NCBI GenBank assembly: GCA_905480545.1
Contig: CAJQQR010000207.1
Location: 1 to 37,800 of the forward strand
Source: an uncultured Pirellulaceae bacterium
GTDB taxonomy: Bacteria; Planctomycetota; Planctomycetia; Pirellulales; Pirellulaceae
Reading direction: 5' to 3'
Length of the DNA: 37,800 bases
A model generated the notes under the pieces. It was not told the DNA's origin and made no database searches. It saw only the letters and a list, made by a program, of their open reading frames with translations. This document shows, piece by piece, positions 1 to 8,828 of this stretch (the first letter of the stretch is position 1; each line of letters opens with the position of its first letter). Position numbers and translations under genes: made by a program.

Positions 1-495
1 TCAATTACGGAATCGATATCGACAAACAGAGATTGGTGGGAGAAATACGTCAAGCCACTTTCGGAAACCGATTTGTTGATTGACTCACTCTTTGCCCATC
101 ATGCGGTCGCAAGTATCGAGTTGATCGATGAGCAACTGGAAGGTGATGAGCAGAGCGAGGGTGATGAATTGGACAGGGACGAAGTTTGCACAACCGTTTT
201 CAAAATCATCGTGTCCGGAAACGACGCAAGCGTCAAAACCGAACCCATCACGGCTGATGTCGTGATCGATGTGCAGTTGGACGGCTTTGTGAATTTCGAT
301 GTATTGCCGTCACTGGGTATCGACGCGTCGGAACTTCTGAATGATGACTCTTCGTTGTTTACTTCTGTCGATGACTTTTATGTATTGGGCGATCGAAAAA
401 TTCGCGCAAACTATGGACACGCTGATGGACTTTCTCAAATCCGTGACCTGTTCAAAATCATCGGTGACCGCGAATCTTTAGATTTATACTCCTAG
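1..495 (+). CDS. C-terminal part of an unknown acidic protein (5' truncated by window)
   Basis: The reading frame is open from the first base to a TAG at 493-495, so this is the 3' end of a gene that starts outside the window; an internal TTG at 73 is unlikely to be the true start because the frame is open and protein-like before it (a WWEKYVKPLSETD segment). About 164 residues are visible. There is a strongly acidic stretch (EQLEGDEQSEGDELDRDE) around residues 45-60. The second half reads like a beta-rich domain (VFKIIVSGNDASVKTEPITA, then DVVIDVQLDGFVNF). I see no signal peptide, membrane segment or catalytic motif in the visible part and do not recognise the family. It converges on the HU gene. 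Confidence 0.7.
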   Translation, partial: SITESISTNRDWWEKYVKPLSETDLLIDSLFAHHAVASIELIDEQLEGDEQSEGDELDRDEVCTTVFKIIVSGNDASVKTEPITADVVIDVQLDGFVNFDVLPSLGIDASELLNDDSSLFTSVDDFYVLGDRKIRANYGHADGLSQIRDLFKIIGDRESLDLYS

Positions 496-535
496 TTGGC
501 CACATCGATCGCGAGTTGGCCATATCGATCGCACG
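496..535. repeat. 20-bp tandem duplication right after the stop codon
   Basis: Two adjacent 20-bp copies, TTGGCCACATCGATCGCGAG at 496-515 and TTGGCCATATCGATCGCACG at 516-535, differ at three positions. The first copy begins immediately after the TAG of the upstream gene. Each copy contains the palindrome CGATCG. This may be a simple tandem duplication; no function can be assigned. Confidence 0.75.
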
Positions 536-573
536 AAATTTTTGTGGTGGATATCCTTGGTTTCGAACAGCGC

Positions 574-604
574 AAAAAAATACCGCCAGATTAATCGGGC
601 GGTA
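574..604 (-). terminator. Rho-independent terminator of the HU gene
   Basis: TACCGCC at 581-587 pairs with GGCGGTA at 598-604 around a 10-nt loop. On the minus strand the stem is followed directly by seven T (the A-run at 574-580). It lies about 40 bp downstream of the HU stop codon, the expected place for its terminator. Confidence 0.8.
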
Positions 605-644
605 AAAGATGATTTCATCAAACGTTATGGGTTGCAGCCGCTGA

Positions 645-962
645 CTACGCCATGTCCTTAAGGGCCTTAAGTGGACGCACTTTGATTTGACGACTTGCTG
701 GCTTTGGATCAGCCCATTGCATCTGACCTGTACCTGGATTGCGAACTTCACGCTTTGGTTTTGCAGGAACGTCGCGAACATAAATCTTGCAAAGACCTGG
801 CAAAGTGTATGCGCCTGGTCCGCTTTTGCTAACTGCTACCTGGATCTGTTCGGTAATTGCGTCCATCACAGCGATAATGTCTTTCTTTGACAATTCGGTT
901 TTTTCCGCAAGTTCGGCGATAATCTGAGTTTTTGTTAGAGCTTTCACGTCGGCTTTCGCCAT
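645..962 (-). CDS. HU-family DNA-binding protein
   Basis: A 105-residue histone-like protein of the HU/IHF family, which binds and bends DNA as a dimer in the nucleoid. The N-terminal helical part (TKTQIIAELAEKTELSKKDI) is the typical HU dimerisation region. The segment GPGAYTLPGLCKIYVRDVPA followed by KPKREVRNPGTGQ corresponds to the beta-arm with its Pro-containing tip (R-N-P-x-T-G), and the C-terminal KVRPLKALKDMA is typical of the longer planctomycete-type HU. The ATG at 960-962 is preceded by a strong Shine-Dalgarno sequence GGGAGGAA (970-977, 7-nt spacing). It is a single-gene unit with its own probable promoter (1042-1069) and terminator (574-604). Which HU paralogue it is cannot be told. 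Confidence 0.93.
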   Translation of the reverse strand: MAKADVKALTKTQIIAELAEKTELSKKDIIAVMDAITEQIQVAVSKSGPGAYTLPGLCKIYVRDVPAKPKREVRNPGTGQMQWADPKPASRQIKVRPLKALKDMA

Positions 963-1041
963 AGTTGGGTTCCTCCCTGAGAGGTTAATGCCACGAAGTA
1001 AACTTGTATTTCATTACCGAAAACTAACTCGGTTGCGTTGA

Positions 1042-1069
1042 ATTAAAGTCCATCGAAACAGAATTTCAA
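1042..1069 (-). promoter_or_regulatory. Probable sigma70-type promoter of the HU gene
   Basis: Read on the minus strand: TTGAAA (1064-1069), 16-bp spacer, TTTAAT (1042-1047). Each hexamer matches the consensus at five of six positions. The start point would give a leader of roughly 70-75 nt before the HU start codon. This is a match by eye; the assignment is an inference. Confidence 0.4.
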
Positions 1070-1331
1070 CTGGCAGGCAGCCCGAAACAGGCCAAAAACC
1101 CCCAAAAAACAGACGAAAAAGGGAAAAAGTCTGAAAAACAGAGGGAAGACAGACGATTCGTTTCTGTCAACCAACCAAATCAGCATGTGCATGGATTGAA
1201 AAAACTGAGCCGAAAATGGGTAGAAAATTGCCCCACTTCGGGACGAAACGGAAATCGATTTCTGCACTTTTTGATCAAAATAAGACGATTCAAAGTCGCT
1301 ACAATTCAAACAGCTCTGCAAATAAAAATAC

Positions 1332-1355
1332 GGTCAACCATTCATGGAGTTGACC
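1332..1355. other. Inverted repeat GGTCAAC-N10-GTTGACC in the 963-1453 intergenic region
   Basis: The perfect 7-bp arms at 1332-1338 and 1349-1355 are separated by 10 bp, about 100 bp ahead of the large propeller gene. No T-run follows on either strand, so it does not look like an intrinsic terminator; it could be an operator-type dyad. Apart from this dyad, the HU promoter and a TATAAT at 1437-1442, the 490-bp region between HU and 1454 shows no credible gene. Confidence 0.45.
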
Positions 1356-1453
1356 CAGCCTCGTAGGTTTCCCGTATCGATCCTCCGCTGCGGTTCCTAA
1401 GTTCTTTTGTGGTGCAGAGTTCCTATGCCACGATTTTATAATCGTCAAAATTC

Positions 1454-4400
1454 ATGAATTTAGTCTCAACCGTGATTTCATTTCGCAAAAAAAATGTCCG
1501 AACCGCAAACGATACCGCGGTGCGTTTATTCTTTAATTGCTTGCTAATTGTGACATTGCTTTTTTCAGCCGACAAAAGCGAGGGACAAACCCGTCGCTCT
1601 CGAGATGTCTTTTCGCAAGCACCTCGCAACGTGATTCGACCGATCGATGCAGCCAAGGTGGCGTTAGCCAATGAATCGTATGCGGAGGCCGTCACCCTGC
1701 TGGGAGAAGTGTTGGTCGATGAATCGCGCGAGGATTACTTCATGCCAACCAATCGGCGAATTGCAACCAAGAGCGTTCGTCGAACGGCGGAATCGCTGAT
1801 TGGCGAAATGCCACAGCGAGGATTGGATGTCTACGAATTGAAATATGGAATCGCCGCAAAAAACGGACTGCGACGAGCCATTGAGGCCAATAACGATCGC
1901 GCGTTGCAGTCCGTGTCCCGAAAGTACCTGCACACCAATGCCGGTTACGTAGCGACCATGATGTTGGGACGAAATGCGTTGTTCAAAGGAAACTATGGAG
2001 CAGCGACTCGATTCTTTAAGAAAATTTATTCCTCAAAGCAGGCCCGCACGCGTCTCGACCCCGAAACTTCGATTCTCTACGCGATTTCTTTGCACCTATC
2101 GAATTTAACCGATGCGGCCGTAACGGTGATTGATCAATTGAAAAATGAACATCCCACCATCCGCTTGAACGTGGGCGGAAAAGCTGAGGTCTATACCATC
2201 GCAGACGAAGATGAAACCGAGACGTGGCTAGGACGCGTGACGCAGGAGCTTCGAAACGAAAAACCAAATGCGAAAGATTCAGTCGCTGACTTTGACCAAG
2301 AATGGACCAATTATCGTTTCGACAAGGCACGCAGTTCTCAAGGGTTAATTGGTGAACCACTCCTGATTCCACAATGGACTGTTCAACTTGCCGATGAAGA
2401 TCAATCCGATTTTATTCGTACCTTGTCAAAATCTTCCGAGGCAAAAAACCTGGCAGTCATTCCAACGGTGAATGCGATCACATTGAAGGGGACCGTAATC
2501 ATGCGGACTCCAGAGCATGTCTTCGGAGTCAATTTGGAATCTGGCGAACGAGTTTGGCATTATCCTTGGGATCGTCCGCTTGCATTTGGTTCGAAAACAA
2601 CTCCGAAATTGCAATCAGATATCTCACCCGATGCCAAAAATGCAAATCTACGGGATGATGCCACGATCCAAGCTGAGTTGCGCACCAGGCTTTTGAAGGA
2701 TCAGATCTACGGGAGGCTCTCCAGCAATGGCAAATCCGTATTCTTTATCGAAAAAAAAATTTCCGTTCGTCGTTTTGCCAACGAGTTTTCGCAGTCAAGA
2801 TCGCGAACCAAGCCAACAACCAATCGACTGATCGCCTTGAAAGTGATTGATGAATCGGGACAACGTGTCGAGGGCCAATTTTCCTGGAAGATCGATGGCG
2901 CTGACAGTAGCAATGAGTCGTTTGCCGATGCATTTTTTATGGGTCCACCCCTATTGCATAACGGATCAGCGTATGTGCTTTACGAAGTCCCCGGGCAAAT
3001 TCGGCTCGCCGAATTAGATGAGCAAACCGGTGATCTACGATGGTCTCAGCAAATCGCGCGAACCGATAACCGAGAGGAATACGAATATAAGCGGTTTCGT
3101 GAATTTAATGTCGCGACACCGATCATTTTCAATGGAATGTTATATTGCCCGACACTGACCGGCGGCCTGGTCGCGGTTGATTTGGCAGATCGATCGTTAG
3201 CGTGGGGTGCGACCTATGATCCGATCGATTTTAGTTACGCTTCGACCAATGACGTTTGGACGGATAACGGATTGATCCGCGTCGGCGAGTTACTACTGTT
3301 TTCGCCTGTCGATTCCAGCGAATTTTTCGTTGTCGAACCAGATTCCGGGGGAATCAAGTTGCGCCGTGAGCGAGAAAATAAGCTGTTTCTCGCGGGGCAA
3401 TATAATGATCAGGTTGTGATCGTCGAAAAAGATCGGATCACACTCGATAACTTGAAAGGGTTTTCCGCGCGTTCGATTCCACTGCCCGATCGTCCAACCG
3501 GAACCGGTTTCTTAGCAGGTGATTTTTACTTTTTACCGTCATCCAACCAGCAACTAGCGATCATCAATCTAAAGGAGGCAAAAATTGAAAAAATCTTGCA
3601 AACTCCTTTTCAGTTCGGAAATATCATCTCCAGCAACGGACGGATAATCTCGCATTCAGCAGAAACGGTCGCGGCGTTCTACCAAAAACCATATGCGGAA
3701 ACCTTAGCGAAAAGTCTTCTTAAAGCGAACTCGAATGATGCGAACGGATTGCTGATCAGGTCTCAGTTGCATTGGGTCGAACAGGAAATCGACAACGCTA
3801 TCTCTGCGGCAGCGAGTTCTTTACGAGTCCTTTCAACGCCCAGCGCGCAAAACCTCCTAACGGAATTGCTGCGTCGAAAGAGCCTGTCAAATGAGGACAT
3901 TGACTGGGACCAATTCACCGATTTGGAGAGACTGTTCACCGTCCCAAGGTATCTGGAGAAATTCTTGGTTGCCAAAGTTGAATCCGATTTCCGTCAGGGT
4001 CGTATTCGCGATTCTCTTCGTTCGATTATGAAACTGTTGCAGGTTGATCACTCCTCCAAACGGAAAAAAAACACCAACGACGACTTATTCGAAATTGAAT
4101 CCAACTTACGGATTAATACGAGTCGCTTATTACGGACACGTCTAAATGCAGCAATAAAAACTCTCGATGATGAGCAGCGAAGTAGCGTGATCTCCGTGTT
4201 GTTGAGGGATTTGAATGAAATCCTTCTTAATGGTCATCCACGTGAGATACGAACGGTTTACGACATTGTCGCGGATTTTGATTTTACAAAAAAACTTTTA
4301 CCCCAACTCGCTGTTCGCTTGATCGAAAAAGGTGATTCAAATGACTTTGTCTGGTTAGAAGGTCAGCTTCTTAGCAAGTTGCGGCAAGTTAAGGACGAAA

Positions 4401-6358
4401 AAAGCCAGGTGAATCTTGATTATTTGACCATGCTACGCCAGCTTTATGAAAAACGCTCTGAGAAGCTCGGCAAAGCAGACATTACCAACATCACATCGTA
4501 TCGTTATAGCAATAATGTGCAGTTGATTGAATGTTACAGACGTTTGCTTTTGCATCCAGGCATTGATTCGGGGGAGAAATCAAGCATCGAAGCGAGTCTT
4601 TCGAGATGCCCGAAAGGGGAAAAATTGCGGTTCCATGATGGAATGACGCGGGTCGCGATTTTCAACGACAATAAAGATCCGGATCTTTATACCGAAGGCA
4701 ACGAACAACGGACGCGGAGCCGCAAAAAATTTCACAATCGGCTGGTCGACGAATTTTGGTCGGTTGAGGTCAGCGAAGACGGACTGTTCACATTGCGGAA
4801 CCAATTCGGTTATCCCATGTACTCCAATAACAGCCGCGCTCGAGGCGGTCCATTTATCGACTTGAATTATGAATTGACCGACTACCAGTTGTGTGGTTCA
4901 CTGCTGATTCTCGCCTTTGGGTTTGATCATGTGGCGGTTGACTTGAGTCAAATCAGTGGAAAACCAAATCCAAATCACTTATTTGACACCTTTGGCGATA
5001 ATTTGCTGGTTGGAAATTCAAACAGAAATGTTGAAGAAGCCATTCTTTGGCGGATCAGCACTTACGAGCCGAGTCAGGGCGATGGAAGGAACTCGTATGG
5101 AAGCCGGCGGGCTCTGGGCGGAAGCAATTCATTCAACTTTGCGCATGAGGTCCTCGTCGACACAAACGGCGAAGAACTGGGCGTCGCGACAACTGTGTCA
5201 ACAGATGGCTACTGCATTTTCGCCTATCCCAAACTCATCTGCATCGATCCGTGGACAGGCAAAACAAATTGGGAACGTGATGGGCTCAAACCGGGACTTC
5301 ATGTCGATGGAAATTCAACCGGAGTCTACACCTCTTTTAATGGCTTAAACGACGACAAAGACAAAAAGAGAGCAGAGGGGTTCTATGCAGCGTATAGCCT
5401 CACTAGCGGACAAGCGATCCGACAAAAGCAAAAAGCAAATTTTGTGCGTGGTCAGTTTTACCAATACGGTCAAAACATTCTTAGTGTTTTGCCTCCGAAC
5501 GATCGAGACGAGCCCGTTGATGAAGAAGAGCTTTATTCAATCGATCTCAATCTTCAAAATAACAATGAAGAGCGCTTTCCAGTGAATTGGAAACTCAAAC
5601 TTCCTAAGGGCAGTCGCTTGGCCCAAATTAACGAAAAGATGTTTTGCATTTATGAATTAGATGGGCAATTCAACATTTACGATATCGATTCAGGTGAGGT
5701 ACTGGCGTCGCAACAACTAATCGCCAATCGTGATTCTAAATCCATTTGGGCTATACCTGATGCAACAGGATTTGTTTTGTTTGTCAACGAAAAAACGCCT
5801 TACAATGCTCAGCATGGCTTTGAAACAAACGCCGTTTGTGTCACAGGTCAAATGTACTATTTTGACCGCCAGACCTTGAAACCAAAATGGCAATCGCCGG
5901 TATCACTTGATCGGTATTTATTTTTATTAAATCAACCCAACCATTCCCCCATTTGGCTGTTGCAACAACAGGTTCGCGGCCGTCGAACAGCTGGTCGCTA
6001 TTTCTTCGTTCGAAAAAGTGACGGGGCTGTCATTCGATACGATTCAAAAATTCCAGGACGCAGCAATACTTCGGTGGTGAAACTTTCCCAATCACGCCAA
6101 TCACTTTTGTTTAATCATGAAAGTCGGTGGTTGGAAATTAAATTCACTGATTATCCACGTCCCGTAGAACCACCAATCCAGACAGAATTAATTTCACCCT
6201 TTCCACAAAAAGTTGCCGACGCGACGAAACTTCAAGACGATCCATTTGGAAACGGAATTATCGACGATCCATTCCGTCGCGATGAAGATGGATTGGAAGA
6301 CTGGGTCGAGAAACAGTGGAAAGCTAATCCAATGAACCCGAAACGGACCCTTAAGTAA
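1454..6358 (+). CDS. Giant secreted PQQ-like beta-propeller repeat protein
   Basis: A 1634-residue protein with a basic N-terminus and a hydrophobic segment (FFNCLLIVTLLFSA, about residues 26-39), indicating export or an N-terminal anchor. Helical TPR-like sequence follows (AKVALANESYAEAVTLLGEV). A first PQQ/BamB-like propeller is seen from about 340 to 740, with blades such as FGVNLESGERVWHYPW, LAELDEQTGDLRWSQQI and GLVAVDLADRSLAWG. A helical region runs from about 750 to 1080. A second propeller follows (CIDPWTGKTNWERDG near 1262, IYDIDSGEVLASQQ and YFDRQTLKPKWQSP). The C-terminus is rich in Asp-Pro-Phe (QDDPFGNGIIDDPFRRDEDG). The two-propeller plus helical layout occurs in secreted planctomycete proteins; the substrate is unknown and a cofactor is not proven. 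There is no clear SD; a TATAAT at 1437-1442 lies only 11 bp before the ATG. Confidence 0.85.
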   Translation: MNLVSTVISFRKKNVRTANDTAVRLFFNCLLIVTLLFSADKSEGQTRRSRDVFSQAPRNVIRPIDAAKVALANESYAEAVTLLGEVLVDESREDYFMPTNRRIATKSVRRTAESLIGEMPQRGLDVYELKYGIAAKNGLRRAIEANNDRALQSVSRKYLHTNAGYVATMMLGRNALFKGNYGAATRFFKKIYSSKQARTRLDPETSILYAISLHLSNLTDAAVTVIDQLKNEHPTIRLNVGGKAEVYTIADEDETETWLGRVTQELRNEKPNAKDSVADFDQEWTNYRFDKARSSQGLIGEPLLIPQWTVQLADEDQSDFIRTLSKSSEAKNLAVIPTVNAITLKGTVIMRTPEHVFGVNLESGERVWHYPWDRPLAFGSKTTPKLQSDISPDAKNANLRDDATIQAELRTRLLKDQIYGRLSSNGKSVFFIEKKISVRRFANEFSQSRSRTKPTTNRLIALKVIDESGQRVEGQFSWKIDGADSSNESFADAFFMGPPLLHNGSAYVLYEVPGQIRLAELDEQTGDLRWSQQIARTDNREEYEYKRFREFNVATPIIFNGMLYCPTLTGGLVAVDLADRSLAWGATYDPIDFSYASTNDVWTDNGLIRVGELLLFSPVDSSEFFVVEPDSGGIKLRRERENKLFLAGQYNDQVVIVEKDRITLDNLKGFSARSIPLPDRPTGTGFLAGDFYFLPSSNQQLAIINLKEAKIEKILQTPFQFGNIISSNGRIISHSAETVAAFYQKPYAETLAKSLLKANSNDANGLLIRSQLHWVEQEIDNAISAAASSLRVLSTPSAQNLLTELLRRKSLSNEDIDWDQFTDLERLFTVPRYLEKFLVAKVESDFRQGRIRDSLRSIMKLLQVDHSSKRKKNTNDDLFEIESNLRINTSRLLRTRLNAAIKTLDDEQRSSVISVLLRDLNEILLNGHPREIRTVYDIVADFDFTKKLLPQLAVRLIEKGDSNDFVWLEGQLLSKLRQVKDEKSQVNLDYLTMLRQLYEKRSEKLGKADITNITSYRYSNNVQLIECYRRLLLHPGIDSGEKSSIEASLSRCPKGEKLRFHDGMTRVAIFNDNKDPDLYTEGNEQRTRSRKKFHNRLVDEFWSVEVSEDGLFTLRNQFGYPMYSNNSRARGGPFIDLNYELTDYQLCGSLLILAFGFDHVAVDLSQISGKPNPNHLFDTFGDNLLVGNSNRNVEEAILWRISTYEPSQGDGRNSYGSRRALGGSNSFNFAHEVLVDTNGEELGVATTVSTDGYCIFAYPKLICIDPWTGKTNWERDGLKPGLHVDGNSTGVYTSFNGLNDDKDKKRAEGFYAAYSLTSGQAIRQKQKANFVRGQFYQYGQNILSVLPPNDRDEPVDEEELYSIDLNLQNNNEERFPVNWKLKLPKGSRLAQINEKMFCIYELDGQFNIYDIDSGEVLASQQLIANRDSKSIWAIPDATGFVLFVNEKTPYNAQHGFETNAVCVTGQMYYFDRQTLKPKWQSPVSLDRYLFLLNQPNHSPIWLLQQQVRGRRTAGRYFFVRKSDGAVIRYDSKIPGRSNTSVVKLSQSRQSLLFNHESRWLEIKFTDYPRPVEPPIQTELISPFPQKVADATKLQDDPFGNGIIDDPFRRDEDGLEDWVEKQWKANPMNPKRTLK

Positions 6359-6387
6359 TCAACGTAGAATGATTCAGGCGGCACCAG

Positions 6388-6402
6388 CACTGATGTTCAG
6401 TG
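6388..6402. other. Small hairpin between the propeller gene and rsmH
   Basis: CACTG (6388-6392) pairs with CAGTG (6398-6402) around ATGTT; an alternative pairing GGCAC/GTGCC (6380-6384 with 6400-6404) overlaps it. It lies 30 bp after the propeller stop codon. No T-run follows, so it is at best a weak transcription or mRNA-processing signal. Confidence 0.3.
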
Positions 6403-6454
6403 CCGTTGCAGCAACACGTTGACTGAATTCAAATACAAAACACGCGCATCGATA

Positions 6455-7375
6455 ATGATGCTTTCTTTTTCGCACCTTTTTAGAAACTTCGATTTGTCCA
6501 ACCATCAAACTGTTCACGTTCCAGTCTTGCTACAGGAATGTGTCGATTCGCTCGCGTTAAGGCCTGGCATGACGATCGTCGATGGGACGTTTGGCGGCGG
6601 TGGACACAGTCGTGCCATTGCAGAAAAAGTGGGTGAGGACGGTTTGGTCATTGCGATTGATCAAGACCCGGAAACATTTGACCGAGCCGCGGAGTGGATT
6701 GATGATTATCGAATTCAACCGGTGCACGATAACTTTCGCAAGCTCCCCAAGATCCTTCGGCACCTCGGTATCAAAACAATCGACGGAATCCTGCTCGATC
6801 TTGGCCTCTCAAGTGATCAGCTAGCAGATCGGGAACGGGGATTCAGTTTCGAATCGGATGGTGAGTTAGACATGCGATTTGACCAAGCATGCGGCGAACC
6901 GGCTTGGAAGCTCGTAAACCGTTTGAGTGCTAAACATCTCGCCGACATTATTTTCCATTACAGCGACGAACGATACAGTCGGAGGATTGCTGCAAAAATC
7001 GTCGATGTGCGTCGAGAAAAACCTTTTCGAAATACGGCTGAATTCGTAGAATTGGTTCGGAGGGTGGTACCTCGTTCAAAAAACCATAGTATCGATCCTG
7101 CTACCAGGACGATGCAAGCACTTCGGATTGCTGTCAACGATGAACTGAGCGCTTTAGAAGATTCACTAAAGCATATGCCGAGTTTTCTAACGCCTGGCGG
7201 ACGATTTTCGGTAATCAGCTTTCATTCATTGGAAGATCGACGTGTCAAAAACGCGTTTCGCGAGGACGAGCGGTTGAATGCATTGAGTAGGAAACCAATT
7301 TGCGCGACGGACGAAGAATTGGCCATCAACTCGAGAGCGAAAAGTGCTAAACTCCGAGTCGCCGAAAAGGTGTGA
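6455..7375 (+). CDS. rsmH: 16S rRNA (cytosine(1402)-N4)-methyltransferase RsmH (MraW)
   Basis: RsmH methylates N4 of C1402 in 16S rRNA using SAM. Diagnostic features: HVPVLLQECVDSL near the N-terminus, the SAM-binding motif VDGTFGGGGHSRAIAE, the DGILLDLGLSSDQLADRERGFS block, MDMRF-like ELDMRFDQ, the TRTMQALRIAVNDEL block, SVISFHSLEDRRVK, and the C-terminal NSRAKSAKLRVAEKV. Length (306 residues) is normal. The frame also has an upstream TTG at 6419, but homologues start shortly before HVPVLL, so one of the ATGs at 6455 or 6458 is preferred; no clear SD is visible. In most bacteria rsmH sits in the division/cell-wall cluster between mraZ and ftsL. Here no mraZ, ftsI or mur gene is adjacent, and the next gene encodes a membrane-anchored LysM protein. 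Confidence 0.95.
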   Translation: MMLSFSHLFRNFDLSNHQTVHVPVLLQECVDSLALRPGMTIVDGTFGGGGHSRAIAEKVGEDGLVIAIDQDPETFDRAAEWIDDYRIQPVHDNFRKLPKILRHLGIKTIDGILLDLGLSSDQLADRERGFSFESDGELDMRFDQACGEPAWKLVNRLSAKHLADIIFHYSDERYSRRIAAKIVDVRREKPFRNTAEFVELVRRVVPRSKNHSIDPATRTMQALRIAVNDELSALEDSLKHMPSFLTPGGRFSVISFHSLEDRRVKNAFREDERLNALSRKPICATDEELAINSRAKSAKLRVAEKV

Positions 7376-7530
7376 AGAGGCATTTGATCCTATTTACGAT
7401 GAATGGACTTTGCTTCATTTAGCTTCGCAGAGTTTCGGTTTCGATACCGAGTCGATTTGCTCGGACCCCTTTCATTTGATGTTTCTCGGAAATTTCAAGT
7501 GCATTTCGTTCCGTACAAAGCATTCGCACA

Positions 7531-8775
7531 ATGAGCCTTCAACGAATTCAAACCAATAAAGAATTCTCGCGAGATATTATCCTTGGCATGATCACCCTGG
7601 TGTCGCTTTCCGGCATCTTGATTTTTGTGGCCGTCCAACGTTTTACAGGACGCAGCCTATCGCCACTGGCCTATCTTTATTCGCAGTCGGAAGATGAATC
7701 CAAATCTGTTCCAGTAACGGTTTTTGCGACCGAAAAGGACCGGCTCGCCGCCAGAGCCAGCGGGAAGAATCAACCGTCCATCGATGATGTTGCGAAGAAG
7801 ATCAAACGGATAACCAGGTCGGTTAACAACAACGATGGCTTAGAAGCGAAGTCAATTCAATTGGCATCCCATCAAAGCAACGTTTCCGAAACAGCACCGG
7901 AAAACAAACAGTTCACTGCGTCCAGACCGTTGTCCGCCGCGGCATCGAACCGATCCTTTCAGCCTGAACGTCTATCAACAAACTTGGGTGAATTCAAACC
8001 CATTTCGACGCCTGAAATCCCCTCAAAGTTCCAACCTGGTCCAACGATTTCATCAACCTCCCCTAAAACAGATCCTCCAAAATCGTTTTCTACGAACGAT
8101 CGTATTCGTCGGTTTCAATCTCCAGAAACAAGCGTCCAGAACAATCTAACATTGAACCCATCATTTCAGGAACCGAAATCACCAAGCAGTTCCCTCCGAA
8201 ACCGGCGGAGTGATTTCCCCATATCAAAACCAATTGAAGCGCCATCGGGTGACCGTAAAATCCCGCAAAAAAATACGGAACCCGCCGCCACCGTTGAAAC
8301 GGATAAATCGTCAACAACCGAATCGATTTTGAATCCTTTGGACAAACGGATTCAACCGGAGCAGGATGATTCGTTTTGGACGATCGCGAATCGCGAATAT
8401 GGTGACGGAAGGCTCTTTCGGCAACTGGCATCCTATAATAAGTGCCTTGAAAATTCTGACATTATGCCGCGAATCGTTTTGATTCCCGATGTCAAAACCC
8501 TTCAAATGGTGAAAGTAGAGATCAAGTCTGATCGAATGCTTAAAGATTCAGCTTCCGGCTCGCCAACGCCATTGGATTCGACCGCTGTTGGGCCGAATCT
8601 AGAAACGAAATATATCGTCCAAGAAGGCGATACGCTGTTCGAAATATCAAAACAAAAGTTGGACCAAGCAGTACGATTTGTAGAAATTATCAGGTTGAAC
8701 CAGGACATCCTACCGTCTGATGTGGACGGTCAAACGAAGCTGCAGGTCGGTTTAGAATTGGTCATGCCAAAATGA
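7531..8775 (+). CDS. Membrane-anchored protein with two C-terminal LysM domains
   Basis: A 414-residue bitopic protein: a short cytoplasmic N-terminus, one membrane segment (DIILGMITLVSLSGILIFVA, about residues 15-34), a long low-complexity Ser/Pro/Thr-rich linker to about residue 270, and two LysM-like modules. The first is at about 275-325 (SFWTIANREYGDGRLFRQLA, with IPD closing it). The second is at about 360-414 (YIVQEGDTLFEISKQKLDQA, ending LQVGLELVMPK). LysM modules bind N-acetylglucosamine-containing polymers such as peptidoglycan, so the protein probably reaches from the inner membrane to the wall. It follows rsmH by 155 bp in the same direction, the position that ftsL occupies in other bacteria, but it has no FtsL-like coiled coil. 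The ATG at 7531 is chosen because the membrane segment follows it; no clear SD. Confidence 0.8.
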   Translation: MSLQRIQTNKEFSRDIILGMITLVSLSGILIFVAVQRFTGRSLSPLAYLYSQSEDESKSVPVTVFATEKDRLAARASGKNQPSIDDVAKKIKRITRSVNNNDGLEAKSIQLASHQSNVSETAPENKQFTASRPLSAAASNRSFQPERLSTNLGEFKPISTPEIPSKFQPGPTISSTSPKTDPPKSFSTNDRIRRFQSPETSVQNNLTLNPSFQEPKSPSSSLRNRRSDFPISKPIEAPSGDRKIPQKNTEPAATVETDKSSTTESILNPLDKRIQPEQDDSFWTIANREYGDGRLFRQLASYNKCLENSDIMPRIVLIPDVKTLQMVKVEIKSDRMLKDSASGSPTPLDSTAVGPNLETKYIVQEGDTLFEISKQKLDQAVRFVEIIRLNQDILPSDVDGQTKLQVGLELVMPK

Positions 8776-8828
8776 TGCCACCACTCGAATTGGGGCCAAC
8801 AACCGAAAACGCGTTTGTTAAAATCTGA

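Noticed and set aside
1043..1321. 92-codon minus-strand ORF upstream of the HU gene
   Set aside because: It overlaps the likely HU promoter, its Phe/Ser/Cys-rich translation resembles no family, and no SD precedes it.
4956..5348. 130-codon plus-strand ORF inside the giant propeller gene
   Set aside because: It is an out-of-frame shadow of a clearly coding propeller region.
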